64,000 bases of DNA, from NCBI GenBank assembly GCA_003255065.1, contig QAOA01000289.1, positions 791,805 through 855,804 on the forward strand, in the 5' to 3' direction. The notes beneath the pieces are model-generated. The model was not told where the DNA came from, did no database searches, and saw only the letters and a program-made list of their open reading frames with translations. This DNA is from Cercis canadensis (Eukaryota; Streptophyta; Magnoliopsida; Fabales; Fabaceae). The number at the start of each line of letters is the position of its first letter. The stretch's first letter is position 1. Of the stretch, positions 37,969-50,299 are shown one piece after another. The position numbers and the translations under genes are program-made.

Positions 37969-39501
37969 GGATCATACGAGAAGAGAGACTCGAACAATAG
38001 AAACTCAGTGATATTCGTCTGCGCTAGTGGATAAAGATGAACGATGTGGTGATTAGGATTTATATTGGGCAACTGCCATAGGCGGCTGATTTCGGATTTC
38101 GCTAATTTCAAGGCATATTCTTCTTCTTATCGTTTCACGCATTTTGTTTCTTTCTCTTCAGTCTTCATCACTTCATGCTACTTGTTACCATTTTTGAAAC
38201 CATGGCGTTATTGTACAGTCCTTACTCCTTATAGCTCAACAAAACAATTCTTTCTATTATACTTTTTTTATTTTNTCTATTATACTTTTTTATTTTTTTA
38301 CTATAAATTTAAACACAAAATAGAACAATTTTAGTAAGACACAAATCATTTGGTTATTTATTAGAATATTTATCAACAAAACTTTAGTTATTGTTAACTA
38401 GCTTTTATGTTCTCTTTTTTTCAAAAAAAAAAAATAGTATTTAAAGCTATAGATATAATATTATTAATTTTTTAGCATTAAAAGTTTAAAACCAATAGTT
38501 AAAAAGGTATTAAAATAAATAATAGTAAAATAATTCAAAATTAAGCTACATATTTTTGAAATTTTTTTAACTTTTTAAATTGGGTACATTCTACAATTTG
38601 ACTAATAATATGAGTACTAGCTCCTTAATTAACTTATAGAATCCAAGTTTAAGTGCAATGCATGATGAGATGATACCTTGTATTTTCATATCTTAGATAA
38701 AACTCGGATTTTTTTGGGCCAATATCAAGTTAATATATTTTTTTGGGTTTAAAAAAAAAAGGTTTTGCTAGCCTAATATGCAAGTTANTTTTTTGGGTTT
38801 AAAAAAAAAAAGTTTTGCTAGCCTAATATGCAAGTTATTTTGTTTCTTTGTTGTAAAAAAATAGTTTGTATATTATATGATGAGGATGTTTCTCCTTTTT
38901 CATTAATTTTTTTGGCACTATGCTAACAGAACAGCCATTTTCTAAATTAAGTTTATATATTATAGATTTAGTTTGGAAATACTTTTATTTGATAAATTTT
39001 GAAGCATTTTAAGACGTCCAAAACGACATTACATTTTGTAACTTTTGAAAAATAAAAAAAATATCCTAAGTTGGGTGTACAAGATCAAATTAATGACTTT
39101 GAAATGTGATTAGCATATGCATTAATTGTAACTTTTATCACTAATTTTTAAAAATGGTTGTTGAAAAGCATTAGCAGTATCAAATTAAGATATTCATGAC
39201 AATTCCCCAATCCTTGCTGAGCTTATGCTATGTGTGTACAGTTAAGGACATTACAGCATTAACATTCCATCTTTCAGATAACAAGAAGAAGGATAAGAGA
39301 TAACTAGCACTACATGATCACTGTGGTCTCTTATTTCTTCTGAAACATAAAAGCAATACACAGATAGAAGATAATTAATTCAAAAAATGGAATTAAAAAA
39401 AAAAAAAAAAGACTAGATCTAGAGAGAAGTATATATAGTAAAAGAAAAGAAAATAAAAATCTAGAAGCTAAGGCTTCAAGGTGAGATATGATGTTAATGA
39501 T
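37969..39501. other. Intergenic, AT-rich, with contig-junction repeats
   Basis: Upstream region of LPAT1 and downstream region of the small membrane protein gene. Ns at 38275 and 38788 are each flanked by duplicated sequence. No gene was recognised. Confidence 0.55.
38741..38837. repeat. Two ~48-base copies separated by a single N
   Basis: The copies share gttttgctagcctaatatgc and differ mainly in poly-A length. The N at 38788 lies exactly between them. This is more likely an unmerged contig overlap than biology. Confidence 0.75.
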
Positions 39502-39765
39502 CTATTTACGAGGATGGGTATTCTCTGGATGAGAGACACCAGTGACAACCTTTGCAACATCCATGGCTGATGCTTCAGGCTTCTTCTTGGAGTACAAGAT
39601 GAAGTAACCTAGCACAACAGTTGCTGCAAAGCCACCAAGGGCCATTCTCATGGGACAGTAGGGTAGTTTCCTACGTTGGTGAAGTACCTCTGTGGAATGG
39701 TTCGCAGGATTGGCCCCTTTCATTGCCTGAGCTCCTGCCATCTTCATTTGTCCTTGTCCAACCAT
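39502..39765 (-). CDS. Small single-pass membrane protein, function unknown
   Basis: An intronless frame of 87 residues with one hydrophobic segment, MALGGFAATVVLGYFILYS, about residues 41-59. It is preceded by a basic stretch (HQRRKLPYCPMR) and followed by KKKPEASAMDVAKVV and a polar tail. I do not recognise a characterised family. The single good start and the typical anchor plus flanking basic residues suggest it is a real gene, possibly of a mitochondrial or plastid envelope protein. This location is only a guess. Upstream (toward 39970) the sequence ACACGTGG gives a G-box-like element. Confidence 0.7.
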   Translation of the reverse strand: MVGQGQMKMAGAQAMKGANPANHSTEVLHQRRKLPYCPMRMALGGFAATVVLGYFILYSKKKPEASAMDVAKVVTGVSHPENTHPRK

Positions 39766-40578
39766 TGTCTTCTTTCAAAATTCCCTGTCTCTTTATTTTC
39801 TCCTTCTTAAGTATTTGAAAGTATGTTCAACTCTTTTATTTGCTTGTGTCTTGTATGCAGGTGTTATGGGAGTCTTGTAAGAGAAAATGGGAGTGTGGTA
39901 AGAAGGAATACAAGGCGAAAAACAATGGGGAATGTACAATTGGAGGTTGTAGAATAGGAGACTTGGGGTTTGACACGTGGTGATTGGCCTTCAAAATAGC
40001 TTGAATGTGTTAAAAGAGATGCTATAATGTAATAATTGTTGACCTTTTCTAAGTTGATATGGAACCGTTAAGCAAGACTTTGATTTAACTTGGAAGATAG
40101 AACCACCCTCCAAGGCTTTATTTTTTATTTGTTGACCCTCGTGCTACATAAAGGGCCTGTTGTGTGACTCTCTTTCGACTTCATTGAAAGAATTACCCTC
40201 CCTCAAAGATGATCTGATGGATTAAACTTTGCAATAAAATTAATTTCCTGAGAAACTATATATCACCACAGGATTTGTCTTAGGAGAGTTATCATCACAT
40301 TTTATTTGCAAATTTTCTGAAATAGAGAGACTAAAATAGGTTAGAGAAAAGCTTAAATAACTTTTGCTCCATTAACGAGACTGGTATTTTATTTATCTTC
40401 TACAATTGTACGCAGAGGATACCGTATATGTGCACATTTAACAGCCAAAAATACCCAGCCAGGACTAACCAAGACGAGTCAATTCAATTTCTACAACAAT
40501 TCTCATCGTATTCACTTTGAAATCCTACATACACTTTACATCATAATCAGAACTCAAGGTTTACAAGAGTAATTCATC
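39766..40578. other. Region between the small membrane protein gene and APO2-like gene
   Basis: Contains the upstream region of the small gene, including gacacgtggtg near 39972, and the 3' flank of the APO2-like gene. No further gene was recognised. Confidence 0.5.
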
Positions 40579-43500
40579 TCAAACTACCATGTCGGCTTCC
40601 TTAATATCCAATGGAATCCCCACATCAATCCGCATGGTTGATTTGTACTGTTCAGGTAAAGCAGCACCAGCCTGAATGCACATTTCCACTACAGCAGGGG
40701 CTTGGCCATAGAAATCCCTAAGCTCTCGTTGCAATGGTGGTCCATTTACATCAGGGACATGCCATACATATCTTGGAGGTATTAAGTCATCAAGCACTGC
40801 TGTCTGCCAACCATGCTGCCCATTCCGTTGTTGGTGTTTGTGGGCACCGCAGTTTTGCGCCTTGTGCCCGCTAGGACCCACATGAATTTCTGGGCAATAT
40901 CCACAAACCCTCACAGGGTACATCCTCATGAGTCTCTTGGTTCCTCTCCTCATCCGTTCCCATGCTTGGAGTGTTTCCTCAGCAACACAGACTGCTTCTT
41001 CTTTATTAGATGGAGCTACTATCTCTGAATCAGGAATTTCAGTTAATAATATATTCTCAGGGTCTTCTGGGGTTGTATCTGGTAGTTCACTTTCATCAGC
41101 ATCAATGAACTCTTTCCTCCCAATGCGGATGATAGGCTTTCTTCTCCTTTTTGTGGGAAACTCTTGAATTTCAACACCGGCTTGAATGCAGAGCTCAACT
41201 ACTGCTGGAATTCGAGGGACTGAGAATCTCTCTTCATGAGGAATACGCTTGCCAAGACGATCAAAGGGGTGATAGGCTTCAACTGGTACTAGTACGTCTT
41301 CAATGGTTGCATTTGTCCATTCATGAAGGCCCTTGCGGATGTTGGCATGTGAACCTTTACATGACTTGAATGGATGTCCAACGGGTCCCACATGGATTTC
41401 ACTACACCACCTGCACTAGTATTTCAATTTGTACAGTGTCAACTAGATGTATATATTGAGGACATGAAATTACACTAATTGGAACATAAGGTGGCAAGAG
41501 GGGGTTAAATGAGATTAGGAAATGTAATGGGTGGATCTAATATTTTTGTCAAGTACATTAAAATAAACTGGTAAGAGAAATCAACTCACATGGGGTAATC
41601 ACATTCTATAAGTCTCACCTGGAAAATATATGATAGTGAAGGTAATTAAACTTATATCCCTGATATTTCTCATGTGTACAAGTTGATAATGCATATAAAA
41701 CAGCTTTTTGTATTCTAATTATAGGACAAAACACTTGAATTTCTTTGTTCGAGCACATGCAGACAAGTTGTTCACAAATCCTATATCGTCCTTGAGTCAG
41801 CTCACCAACTTCAGGGAATCCCTCACAATCTTGCAGACCTAGCACCAGCAGCATACTTACCATGAGGATGGACATGCTTACTAAGTACTAAAAAGGCAGC
41901 AAGGGGCAGTGCCAACCCTCCTACCAATACTATACATATTTTTATGTTTCCACTGCTGGATATGAACTTAAAGAGGAAATGAACCTTTATTCTAGACTTG
42001 GCTACACAACTTAGCTAGCGACTAACATAGTTGACACCCTTTCAGACTGTCACCATATGTTCAACCATGAAGCATCCCTTTCATAAGGGTATAATAGCTC
42101 CAAGATGGCCTAATGACAGAACCTTTGCTTTCTTGGCAAAGAAATATAAGATGAGAAGCTAACACCAACTACAGTACAGAGAACATCTCAAATGATCAGT
42201 GGCAGAGCAATTTTACAATTTCACATGACTGTAAACAGATAATGGTCAATGAAACCATCTTAGCAGCTAAAATATCTTGTGGACCAGAAAGACATGGGTT
42301 TATATTACCACAACTGCTACATCCCAGTTAAAAGAACACATATTAATGAAGATCTGTTGTTTCCGAACATGAGCAAAATTCTGCATCAGCTGAAAGTGTG
42401 CTAGAGAATACAGAGGAATATAATTACCCACAAGCATGCACCGTCACCACTTTGAGAAGTTTCTTGAGATTGTTAATCAAAGTAATCCTTGCATTATACA
42501 CATTATATGCCATTGGTATGAGGCTCTTCACCAGTAACCCATTCTTTGGAGGTGGCAGTGGTCTTCTTGGCTCACCTTTCCTCTTCTTTAGCCTCTCCCT
42601 AGCCGCTCGTCTCAGCTCCAAAATAGGAGTTGGAAAAGGTTTTTTCTCCTTTCTTGAATAGTTTCGAGGAAAATCGGCATTTTGAGGAATTTCCTTCCTT
42701 ATGGCTAATGCATGTTGACAAAACTTCTGTGGTTGAATTCTAATCTTCATGGGAAGTTTAACCTTATTTCTAGTACACTGGCACAAAAAAGAAAGGAGTA
42801 AAAATAAAAACATGAAGCATTCACATAGGAAAATTGAACTGAGAATCACATATTAGTGGCTCTGAAGCTATAACTGAAGCCCAAACATGAGATGGCCAAT
42901 CAAAAAGTTCAACCCTGGTTGAAAATACAGTAGTTATTAAATTTCCCAATTTAATAATAGCAATAAATATCAAAATTTCTGTTTTCCCTTTCATTAATCA
43001 TTAGAAGCAAGTATCATTGAATAATTAATCTTTCTTTGTCAAAGAGGGCCAAATATGGGGACATTTGAAAAAGTAATAGCAGCCAAAATTAACTGCTTAT
43101 TTGATTGAGAGGATAAAAACAGCACATCATAGGTTGACCTTCACTTGTTCGGATGTTGATGTTGATGGTAGAAGGCATAGGCTAATCAAGTTCGTAACAA
43201 GATTAACCAAGGCTTATTTGAACCTCCTAACGCCTCAACCAAGCATCTATATATATATAGAACCAAGAAACTGTAACCATGTAAGCAGGGTGGCTAAATT
43301 CATTTTTAATATATCTTATCTGGGTTCAATATTAACTATAAATTCAGCCAAATAAATCAAACTTGAATTAACAGCTTCATGAATATCGCTATTTAAGCCC
43401 ATAATGAACACTGTAGTGACATACCTGCAAAGAATCAAGTGAACTAAGACCTGATAATAAGTTGGGCTTCAGGATTAAAGATTTTGTATGAAAAGAAACC

Positions 43501-43583
43501 CTGAAGGTTTCTTTGGGAGTTGTACTCATTACTTTACCAAGCAACATAGTCCCATAAGAGACATTAATTGAAACACAATCCAT
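40579..43583 (-). CDS. APO2: APO protein, organelle RNA-associated (APO2-like)
   Basis: Three coding exons: 43583-43425, 42777-42428, 41410-40579. They give 446 residues. The protein has two APO repeats. The first contains ACGWCSEIHVGPVGHPFKSC, spanning the exon 2-3 junction. The second contains CGYCPEIHVGPSGHKAQNC with NGQHGWQTAVLDDLIPPRYV. These conserved Cys/His positions are proposed to bind zinc, and APO1 is known to bind plastid introns. Between the repeats lies an acidic linker. The C-terminus ADMVV is typical. Exon 1 looks like a targeting peptide. Similarity is closest to APO2 as I remember it; APO1 is possible. A probable 5' UTR acceptor (TTTGGTTTCAG) sits just before the ATG. Confidence 0.9.
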
Positions 43584-45568
43584 TCCTGAAACCAAAAAAC
43601 TTGGTCAGACTTTATTAAGATTGCCACTAAGGGGCAATGGGAAGCAATGAAGCTGTGCTCATAACTTAGAAAGAAAGCAACCAAACCTGGATTGCTGAGA
43701 GGCTTCACTTAAAAGAGCATAGCAAAAGCAAAGATTTCTGAAGCAACAAATAAGGAACACAAATAAGAAATCCAATATATATATATAAACAGTGCGGATC
43801 TATGTACAAATATGTGGGGCATTTGCCCCCACAACATGAAATAATTTTCAGTGGCTATATATATCATTTAACAAAGTTGCCCCCATCAACGCCATAGCAC
43901 CCAAGCTTTTCCTCAAATACCACTCGCAACAATGGGAGAGCAAATTGGCACTCTTGAGAGAAACCAACGGGCAAGATAAAAGCATACTTCGCAGAGATTC
44001 TTTGTTTTTTTTTGGCCTGCACAGATTGATAAAGGAGACAGAGGATTACCAGAAGTAAGGAGATAAAGGATTAGCCACACACTAAATCTGAAATTTCAAT
44101 TCCTCTGTCTCAATCTGCTCCCTTTCTCCCTGCTGGTCTCTCTGTTTCTATTCCTCTTGCTCTAGCTCTGTCTCAATCTTTATTTGATACTCTTTCACTC
44201 TACCCTCTCTTCTTTCTCTCTACCGTTCTCTTTCTCTGACACCTCCGCTCTCTTTCTCTATCGTTCTATAACAGAAGCTTTTTTTTAACTTAATTCTAAT
44301 TTTAGATAGATTTTATTTAATATTAATGATTAATTATAAAAAATATTTATGCAAAATCAATAAATCTTATTTATAAGATGTATTTACAATATACAGTAAT
44401 CAAATTGTATATCAATATTATAAATTTATGACTTTGAATTAAGCAAGTATGAGATAAGATATTAGTGTCTACAATATATTCAAAATCTTTTATCAAGTTT
44501 GTTTTAATATATAATTTTTTTATTTATAATAATTATGTACATGTGAAACAGAGGGTCTACCTGCCTGATTTGTATCAGCCCATTAATATGGAGATCTGAC
44601 CCATTTTTTTGGTTTCAATTTAGTTTAAGCCCAGTACCGCTAGTCGGGTCAAACCGACCCATGAATAAGCCCACTTATGATGTAAAAGAAACATTTTTTT
44701 TTATAACCTAATAATTAAGACTTAACCTCAATTTTTAGATGAATCTTACAATCGAAATATCTATAATTATAGTTTTTTTGTAAATAACACTTTAATATTT
44801 TCATTTTATTAATAAAAGATTTCAAACACAATATCATATTCTTATGAAAAAAATCTTGTGACCAATAGCCGAGTTGGTCACATTATATATGCCAAAAAAT
44901 CTTGAGAATAAATATATTTTTTTCCTTTTACATTGATGAAGAATTTATAAATGATAAAAAGAAAAGCAAAAATTATTGTTTAGTTATGGGAAAAAAAATT
45001 ATTTAATTTTAAATATAGAAAAATTTTAGAATCAAATATTTGAATATTCTATATTTCAATCATAATTCGATAGATACAACACTTTTCAAAATATTTTCTT
45101 AGCTGCGGTAGTTTTCGCTTTTTTAATTTTTTTTTGTTTACCACTTGTGTGGCATCGCCTTCAAGACAGTAGCAAAATGACAAGATGCGGCACTGAGCAT
45201 AATAAAACAGTGCCGCATTTTGACATTGTTTGACGGACAATGTGCATCTCCTGTAAGATCAGCATGCCTCCAAATTTTTTGGAAAAATGAGGAACCAAAA
45301 ATCCTACACCAACATGAACTTTTGTTCTATTCCAGACAGAGGTTCAATTCCTCTTTTCCCTTTTGATAAAACAATGTCGTTTTGATTCGTTTTTCTCCTT
45401 GCCTCTTGGTTTTTGTTTTCTTTTCTGGGGATGTACAAAAGAAATTCTTAGCTTAAGTTGAATTTCTTCATTTGGGTATCTATGATTTCCCTTAAAAGAG
45501 CTTAAATTTTTGGTAGAGTTTCCAGATGTGAAAAGAAAAAGGAAAGAGAAGGAAAAGGAAAACACAGA
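43584..45568. other. APO2-like 5' region, pyrimidine-rich tract and AT-rich DNA
   Basis: About 44098-44265 is strongly pyrimidine-rich on the + strand (many ctctttctct units). It is therefore purine-rich on the APO2 sense strand, as in a leader or core promoter. The rest is AT-rich. A hairpin-forming inverted repeat lies at 45181-45222. No gene was recognised. Confidence 0.5.
45181..45222. repeat. Short hairpin-forming inverted repeat
   Basis: atgcggcactg (45185-45195) is followed, after a 12-base spacer, by its exact reverse complement cagtgccgcat (45208-45218). Pairing extends to about 15 bases with one G-T pair. It is GC-rich in an AT-rich setting. Confidence 0.7.
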
Positions 45569-47493
45569 ATGAAGGAAAGCGGTGATATGAAGGCATGGGA
45601 GGCCACGGTGCGGGACACGCAGGCAGTTGCGAAAAAGCGTCCCAACTGCCAACAGTATATTTGGGACAATGTATATGTCCCATGCAGACGAAGAAGAACA
45701 ACAACACGACAACGAAGAAGAAGCAGGCGACACATTTGAACTGTACCATGCAGAGAACGTTCTCCCTCAAGGGGATTACTATAGCGGGCAATGGGCAGAG
45801 AATTTCCCACATGGGCAAGGCAAATAATTGTGGACCGATGGGTGCATGTACGTTGACGAATGGTTCAAAGGGAAAACCATGGGAAGGGGAAGGTTCAGTT
45901 GGCCTTCTGGGGCAACTTATGAAGGCGAATTCAACAGTGGTTATATAGATGGGACTGGTACTTTTACAGGGTCCCATGTTTCATGCACATATCATCAAGT
46001 GACTTACCCTCCAGAAAGAAACACATTATTAAGTTAAATCAATTGAACAATCTAAAGGCCAAATAAACCAAACAAGAGAGAAGCTTACAAACTTGCAATT
46101 GTTATTTCTGTCCTATATCCTTCACGTCCAAGTCCTTACATTGAGTTCTTAACACGTCTTTCATATAAATCACGCCTTTATGGGTCAGTGGTAAACCATA
46201 ACTTGCTTAATTTTTGTAACTATATATCTCTACCTCCATGGTCTTGCTTGGTAAAGTTCTAGTCCATTTTCAATTCTGATATAACAATTCTTCAGGGTGC
46301 TTGTTTATTTCAAGAACTAATTTTCCCCCTTATTTAAACTTACTGATTTGGCTCTTGGGGAGAAAACAATCCACCAATTCTTTCTTTTATTCTGTACTTC
46401 CACTTTTAGGGGTAATACATGCAGGTGTATTCCTCATTTTCAGTCTGCTTGCACTTTGCATATGCATTCCTTGCTTTTTTATTTTTTATTTTTTATTCTG
46501 TTACTCATTAGCAATTCATGTAATAAATTGTACAGACATTCTGTTTGGAAGACCTGCTCCTGCGGCATCTCTTGATCTGAAGCCTTCAGCTTTTGATGCC
46601 AAGGAGAAAGTGTGGACGAGATTCCAACCAGAAGGATCCAAATATACTCCACCACACCCGTCTTCTGAGTTTAAATGGAAGGACTATTGCCCGATAGTTT
46701 TTAGGTCAGGCCTTGTAATACATAACATGCTGCTTCTGCTAATTTTCTTCTACTTTATATGATTCATTTACACACATGCATAGTTCTTTGTCACTAAATG
46801 CTTCTGTCATTAGATATCACAAAGTTATTGTAAGATTTTTCCATGAAATCAACTTTATATCATACTCTGACCTCAGGACTCTAAGGAAGTTGTTCAAGGT
46901 GGATCCAGCTGATTACATGCTATCTATCTGTGGAAATGACGCCCTTCGTGAACTTTGACCTTAATTTTCTACTCAATCTGCAAAAATCTTGGTTTCAAGA
47001 GTTTTGCAGGTAATAAAAGATTTCAGTACCTTAGCTTCATTATTCTTTAAAGTACTCATCCTTTTGTTGTCTAACTTGGTGATTTTAAGATTGCGAAGCC
47101 AAATATGTGTTGCAGTTTGAATTTCCTTTCTTTTGTTTCATCTTCTACTCAGTCAAACTAAGCATGTCAAGCATGTTTGCTTCCACAGACAAGTTGATAG
47201 GGACTGTGAGCTTCTGGAACAAGAGGGACTTATGGACTATAGTCTGCTGGTGGGTATTCATTCATTTCAGAGAAGTATCAGCAGCTGGTGATCTTATTCC
47301 TTGCGGATCTGTGACTCCTCCTGGTAGTTGTCATATTCTTATGTGGACAACTCTACAAATCAATATCATATTAATATTCTACTCAACTAATGAGAATCTC
47401 TTCTTTTTCAATCCCATAGGAGAGTCAGAAGGTGATGGAACACCCCATCTTTCAAGAGCAGACACTGATCAACTTCTTTTAGATCTTAACTGG
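45569..47493 (+). pseudogene. Phosphatidylinositol-4-phosphate 5-kinase (PIP5K) pseudogene
   Basis: Pieces of a plant type-B PIP5K appear in the correct order. They are MKAWEATVRDTQAVAKKR, NSIFGTMYMSHADEEE, MORN repeats ([37 protein letters not shown]), then [76 protein letters not shown] and LSRADTDQLLLDL. Lesions: a frame change between AKKR and NSIFGT; TAA after HGQGK (45824-45826); a frame change before GRPAPAAS; a four-base duplication (ggtattcattcatttcag) after VGIH; and loss of the remaining MORN repeats and most of the kinase core. Intron-like gaps are retained, so it arose by DNA duplication and decay. It cannot make an active kinase. Confidence 0.88.
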
Positions 47494-48200
47494 TAAAATT
47501 CTTTTTAAATTGTATCATAACCCAATCAAATATAATATTTTCAAGTCCAGAAGAGTGTCGCAATTTCAACAAAGAGTGCGGCAATTTTGTCATTTTGCGA
47601 TATTCTCTTTGTGTCAAAATATCAAATTGCAACACTCAATAAAAACATTAAAAAAAAATTGTTTCAAATGTGCGATATTAATAAAATTAATAGTGAAAAC
47701 AACATTATTTAAATTTTTGATCCAAAATTTTAATTTTTTTTTATTATGTCAAATGTTTAAAATACATCTTAGTGCCATGTGATTATTTTTAATATTATAT
47801 AATTATTTTATTTATATATGTAATTACTTTTTAGTGTTATTAGTTAATTTGTTTACATATATAATTANTATAATTATTAGACATAGTGGCAGAGAGAATC
47901 AAATAATAGTTTTTTTAAAAGAAATTTAAAAATAAAAGGAAGAAATATATAGAAATTATTTTTGTTCTAAATATAATAGAAATTATACTTTACTAGCCAT
48001 CAACAAAATACAGATTTCTAGCTTACAATGACTTCAACAGCGTACTTAGGCCATTCAAGTGTCACCTTTCGTACACAAACAACATTCAATTTCTTTCCAA
48101 CCGAAAACAACACAAAAGCAAACGAAAAAGAGAAAAGTTGACCACAACCTCTCTCACCCCATGGACAAGCACAGAGTGACATAACCATAATTGCTCAAAT
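47494..48200. other. Intergenic, AT-rich
   Basis: No gene was recognised. A single N at 47868 is flanked by the 8-base direct repeat tataatta. Confidence 0.55.
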
Positions 48201-48946
48201 TTATACCATCGCCAACAAAAACCCCATCCCCATTACAAGGCCCATGAATCCACCACCAAAACTGGAAGCAGCGGCACCTACATCTGGTGGCAGTGCAAAG
48301 GGTGCCGGAGCCGGAGTCGGAGAATGTCGCTTTCCTTTGTGTGAGTTAGACATCACCACCACAACCAGCTTTAGACCCTTTTGGCAATGACCCTCTATTC
48401 CACTAATGAAGTAGAATGGCCCTGATTGATCCAACACCACCTTGGTATAAACAGTCTCTGATTTGTGATCATACTACCAAACTGCACCCCAAACAAATAT
48501 CAGAAAGGCAATTTTTTTTTTTCCTTTTAAAGCAATTCCAATCTGCAAATTATGAAAAAGAAAACAAACAGGCAAAGGGAGTGCGAGCGAGATAATGAAA
48601 ACCCAGATGGAAAACCTTGCAAACAGCGGAATGGGATGGAAAAAACAAATGGAAACGGGGGACCCAGATGGAAAATCAAAGGAATTTCATTGAAAACAAG
48701 TAAAAATAAAAATCAAACACAAAGTAAACCAAAAAAACGAATGAGATTGGGAGGAGGTGAATCACTGAGAGAATAGCTGATCCTGAATCGTTGATGCTGA
48801 GCCCACTGGTTGAGCGACACCTTGGACGGAAACGGGATTTTCCAGGACTCCGCACTGCCTACAACCAGAAATTCTCGGGCTTCAGAGAAGGAAACCATCA
48901 GAAAAGCAAGAATAAAAAATGGAGCTACACTTGGGAAGGAAGCCAT
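48201..48946 (-). pseudogene. Early nodulin-like protein (phytocyanin family), probably inactivated
   Basis: Two exons: 48946-48766 and 48481-48201. Exon 1 gives a signal peptide (VAPFFILAFLMVSFSEA) and AREFLVVGSAESWKIP...SLNQWAQHQRF. Exon 2 gives KVVLDQSGPFYFISGIEGHC, KGLKLVVVVMS, a Pro/Ala-rich arabinogalactan-like stretch (SPTPAPAPFALPP) and a C-terminal hydrophobic GPI-anchor signal. Joined in phase, exon 2 begins I-W-stop-Y-D, with TAG at 48476-48474 where the family has Lys. The segment between YDHKSE and VYTKVVLD is about 25 residues shorter than normal and lacks the first disulfide Cys. ENODL proteins are GPI-anchored and lack copper ligands. The stop could be a sequencing error; the deletion is harder to explain that way. 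Confidence 0.78.
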
Positions 48947-50299
48947 TAATGGCTGTTTGTTTCAATCTTAGTGAAAGGGATGGACTCAGATAAGCACTGC
49001 ACTGAGAATAAGAGATGAAAGGTTGGTTCTTGCTTGGTTCTGATATATAGCCCAGCGATTTGTTGCTGATTGGAGTATCGATGTTGTGAATGAGAGCCAC
49101 TTGGCAAAACATTTCTGCCAAGACACCGAGTAAGCTTTGATTACGTGCATGCAATTTGAAAGGAAGTGCCTTTTGGGTGTCTGTTTTAGATGAAGACAAG
49201 GTTAAAAGTACCTGTTCATTTTTTGAGCGGGACAGTTTTACAAAGTAGAGGCTGTGCGTTACAAGTCAGAACTCACAAAGTAGAGGCTGTGCGTTACAAG
49301 TCAGAACTCACAAGTTGGCCTGTTTGAAATCTGTTTTTAAAAATAATTTTTTGTTTTTGAAAACAATAAAACAAAAAAACTTGTTTGGTAAAACTGTTTT
49401 TGAAAACTGTTTTTAAAAATTTATTCTCACAAAACTGTTTTAAAAACAAGAAAACAAAAATAAGAAATAGCTGTTTTCAAAAACTATTTTTAAAAATAAA
49501 AATNAAAAAAAAAAAAAAAAACCAAAACACTTTCAAACAACCCAATTTCTATAGCTGTAAAATTGGCCCAGTAAGAATCGCAAATGGCTTATCTTCGAGT
49601 TCACAAATAAAAAATAATCAAAACATTTATTGCACCTGTAAATTCCTAACAACTCAGAATGACTCCTTCAAAAGGGCCAATTTTTGGTTGCTTTAGAAAA
49701 TACCTATATCCTAGTTACTTAGATTAATAAGAAGATGGTTTCACTTCAATTGAATTTCCTTTTCTTTTAGCCGTTCAGAAATCATATTACAGAGTACAAT
49801 TGTCAGATTTATTGGCATTGGGTAAAAAGTCCCTTGAAAGTGAAACTCACAAGTCACAATTCTTATTAAATTTTGCTGCTCAAGTGTTGCCCCACGCTTT
49901 CAATCAACTAAGGCAAATAAATTTATGCTTCTTTGTCATATTTTTGTTTTACTCGGTGATGGTTGCATGGTAGCAATTTAAAGATTTTGGGTGAAAAAGG
50001 AGCTGAGAGCCAGCTGCCCTCACTTCGCCTTTGCTGGAGCCACCTTTGCGTTACACTAGGAAGGTAGAAAACAGAGGAGAGGAGAGGAGAGAAAGAGAAG
50101 AGGAAGAGGAGGAGGAGAGAAGGAAATGGGTAGAAGAAGCCCTTCAATCTAAACAAACCAAATGCCTCCAGAGTCATAGTCGCATCGTTTTTGTCTACAA
50201 TGTCATGGGATCAAAGGGGATGACACAAGTTCAGCATCAAACAGAAACATTCATGATGGGGAAACAGCATTACGAGTGAAAATAAACCACAATGTGCCC
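48947..50299. other. Intergenic with a 35-base tandem duplication and AT-rich low complexity
   Basis: The ENODL upstream region contains the tandem copies at 49240-49309, an A/T-rich stretch at 49320-49520 built from tttttaaaaa-like units and an N at 49504. A purine-rich block lies at about 50065-50130. No gene was recognised. Confidence 0.5.
49240..49309. repeat. Perfect 35-base tandem duplication
   Basis: Two identical adjacent copies beginning acaaagtagaggctgtgcgt. No N separates them. Identity implies a recent duplication or an assembly stutter. Confidence 0.85.

Noticed and set aside
45595-45948. 117-residue frame over the PIP5K pseudogene start
   Set aside because: It is an alternative frame of the PIP5K sequence, opened by the lesions. 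The MORN repeats are in a different frame.
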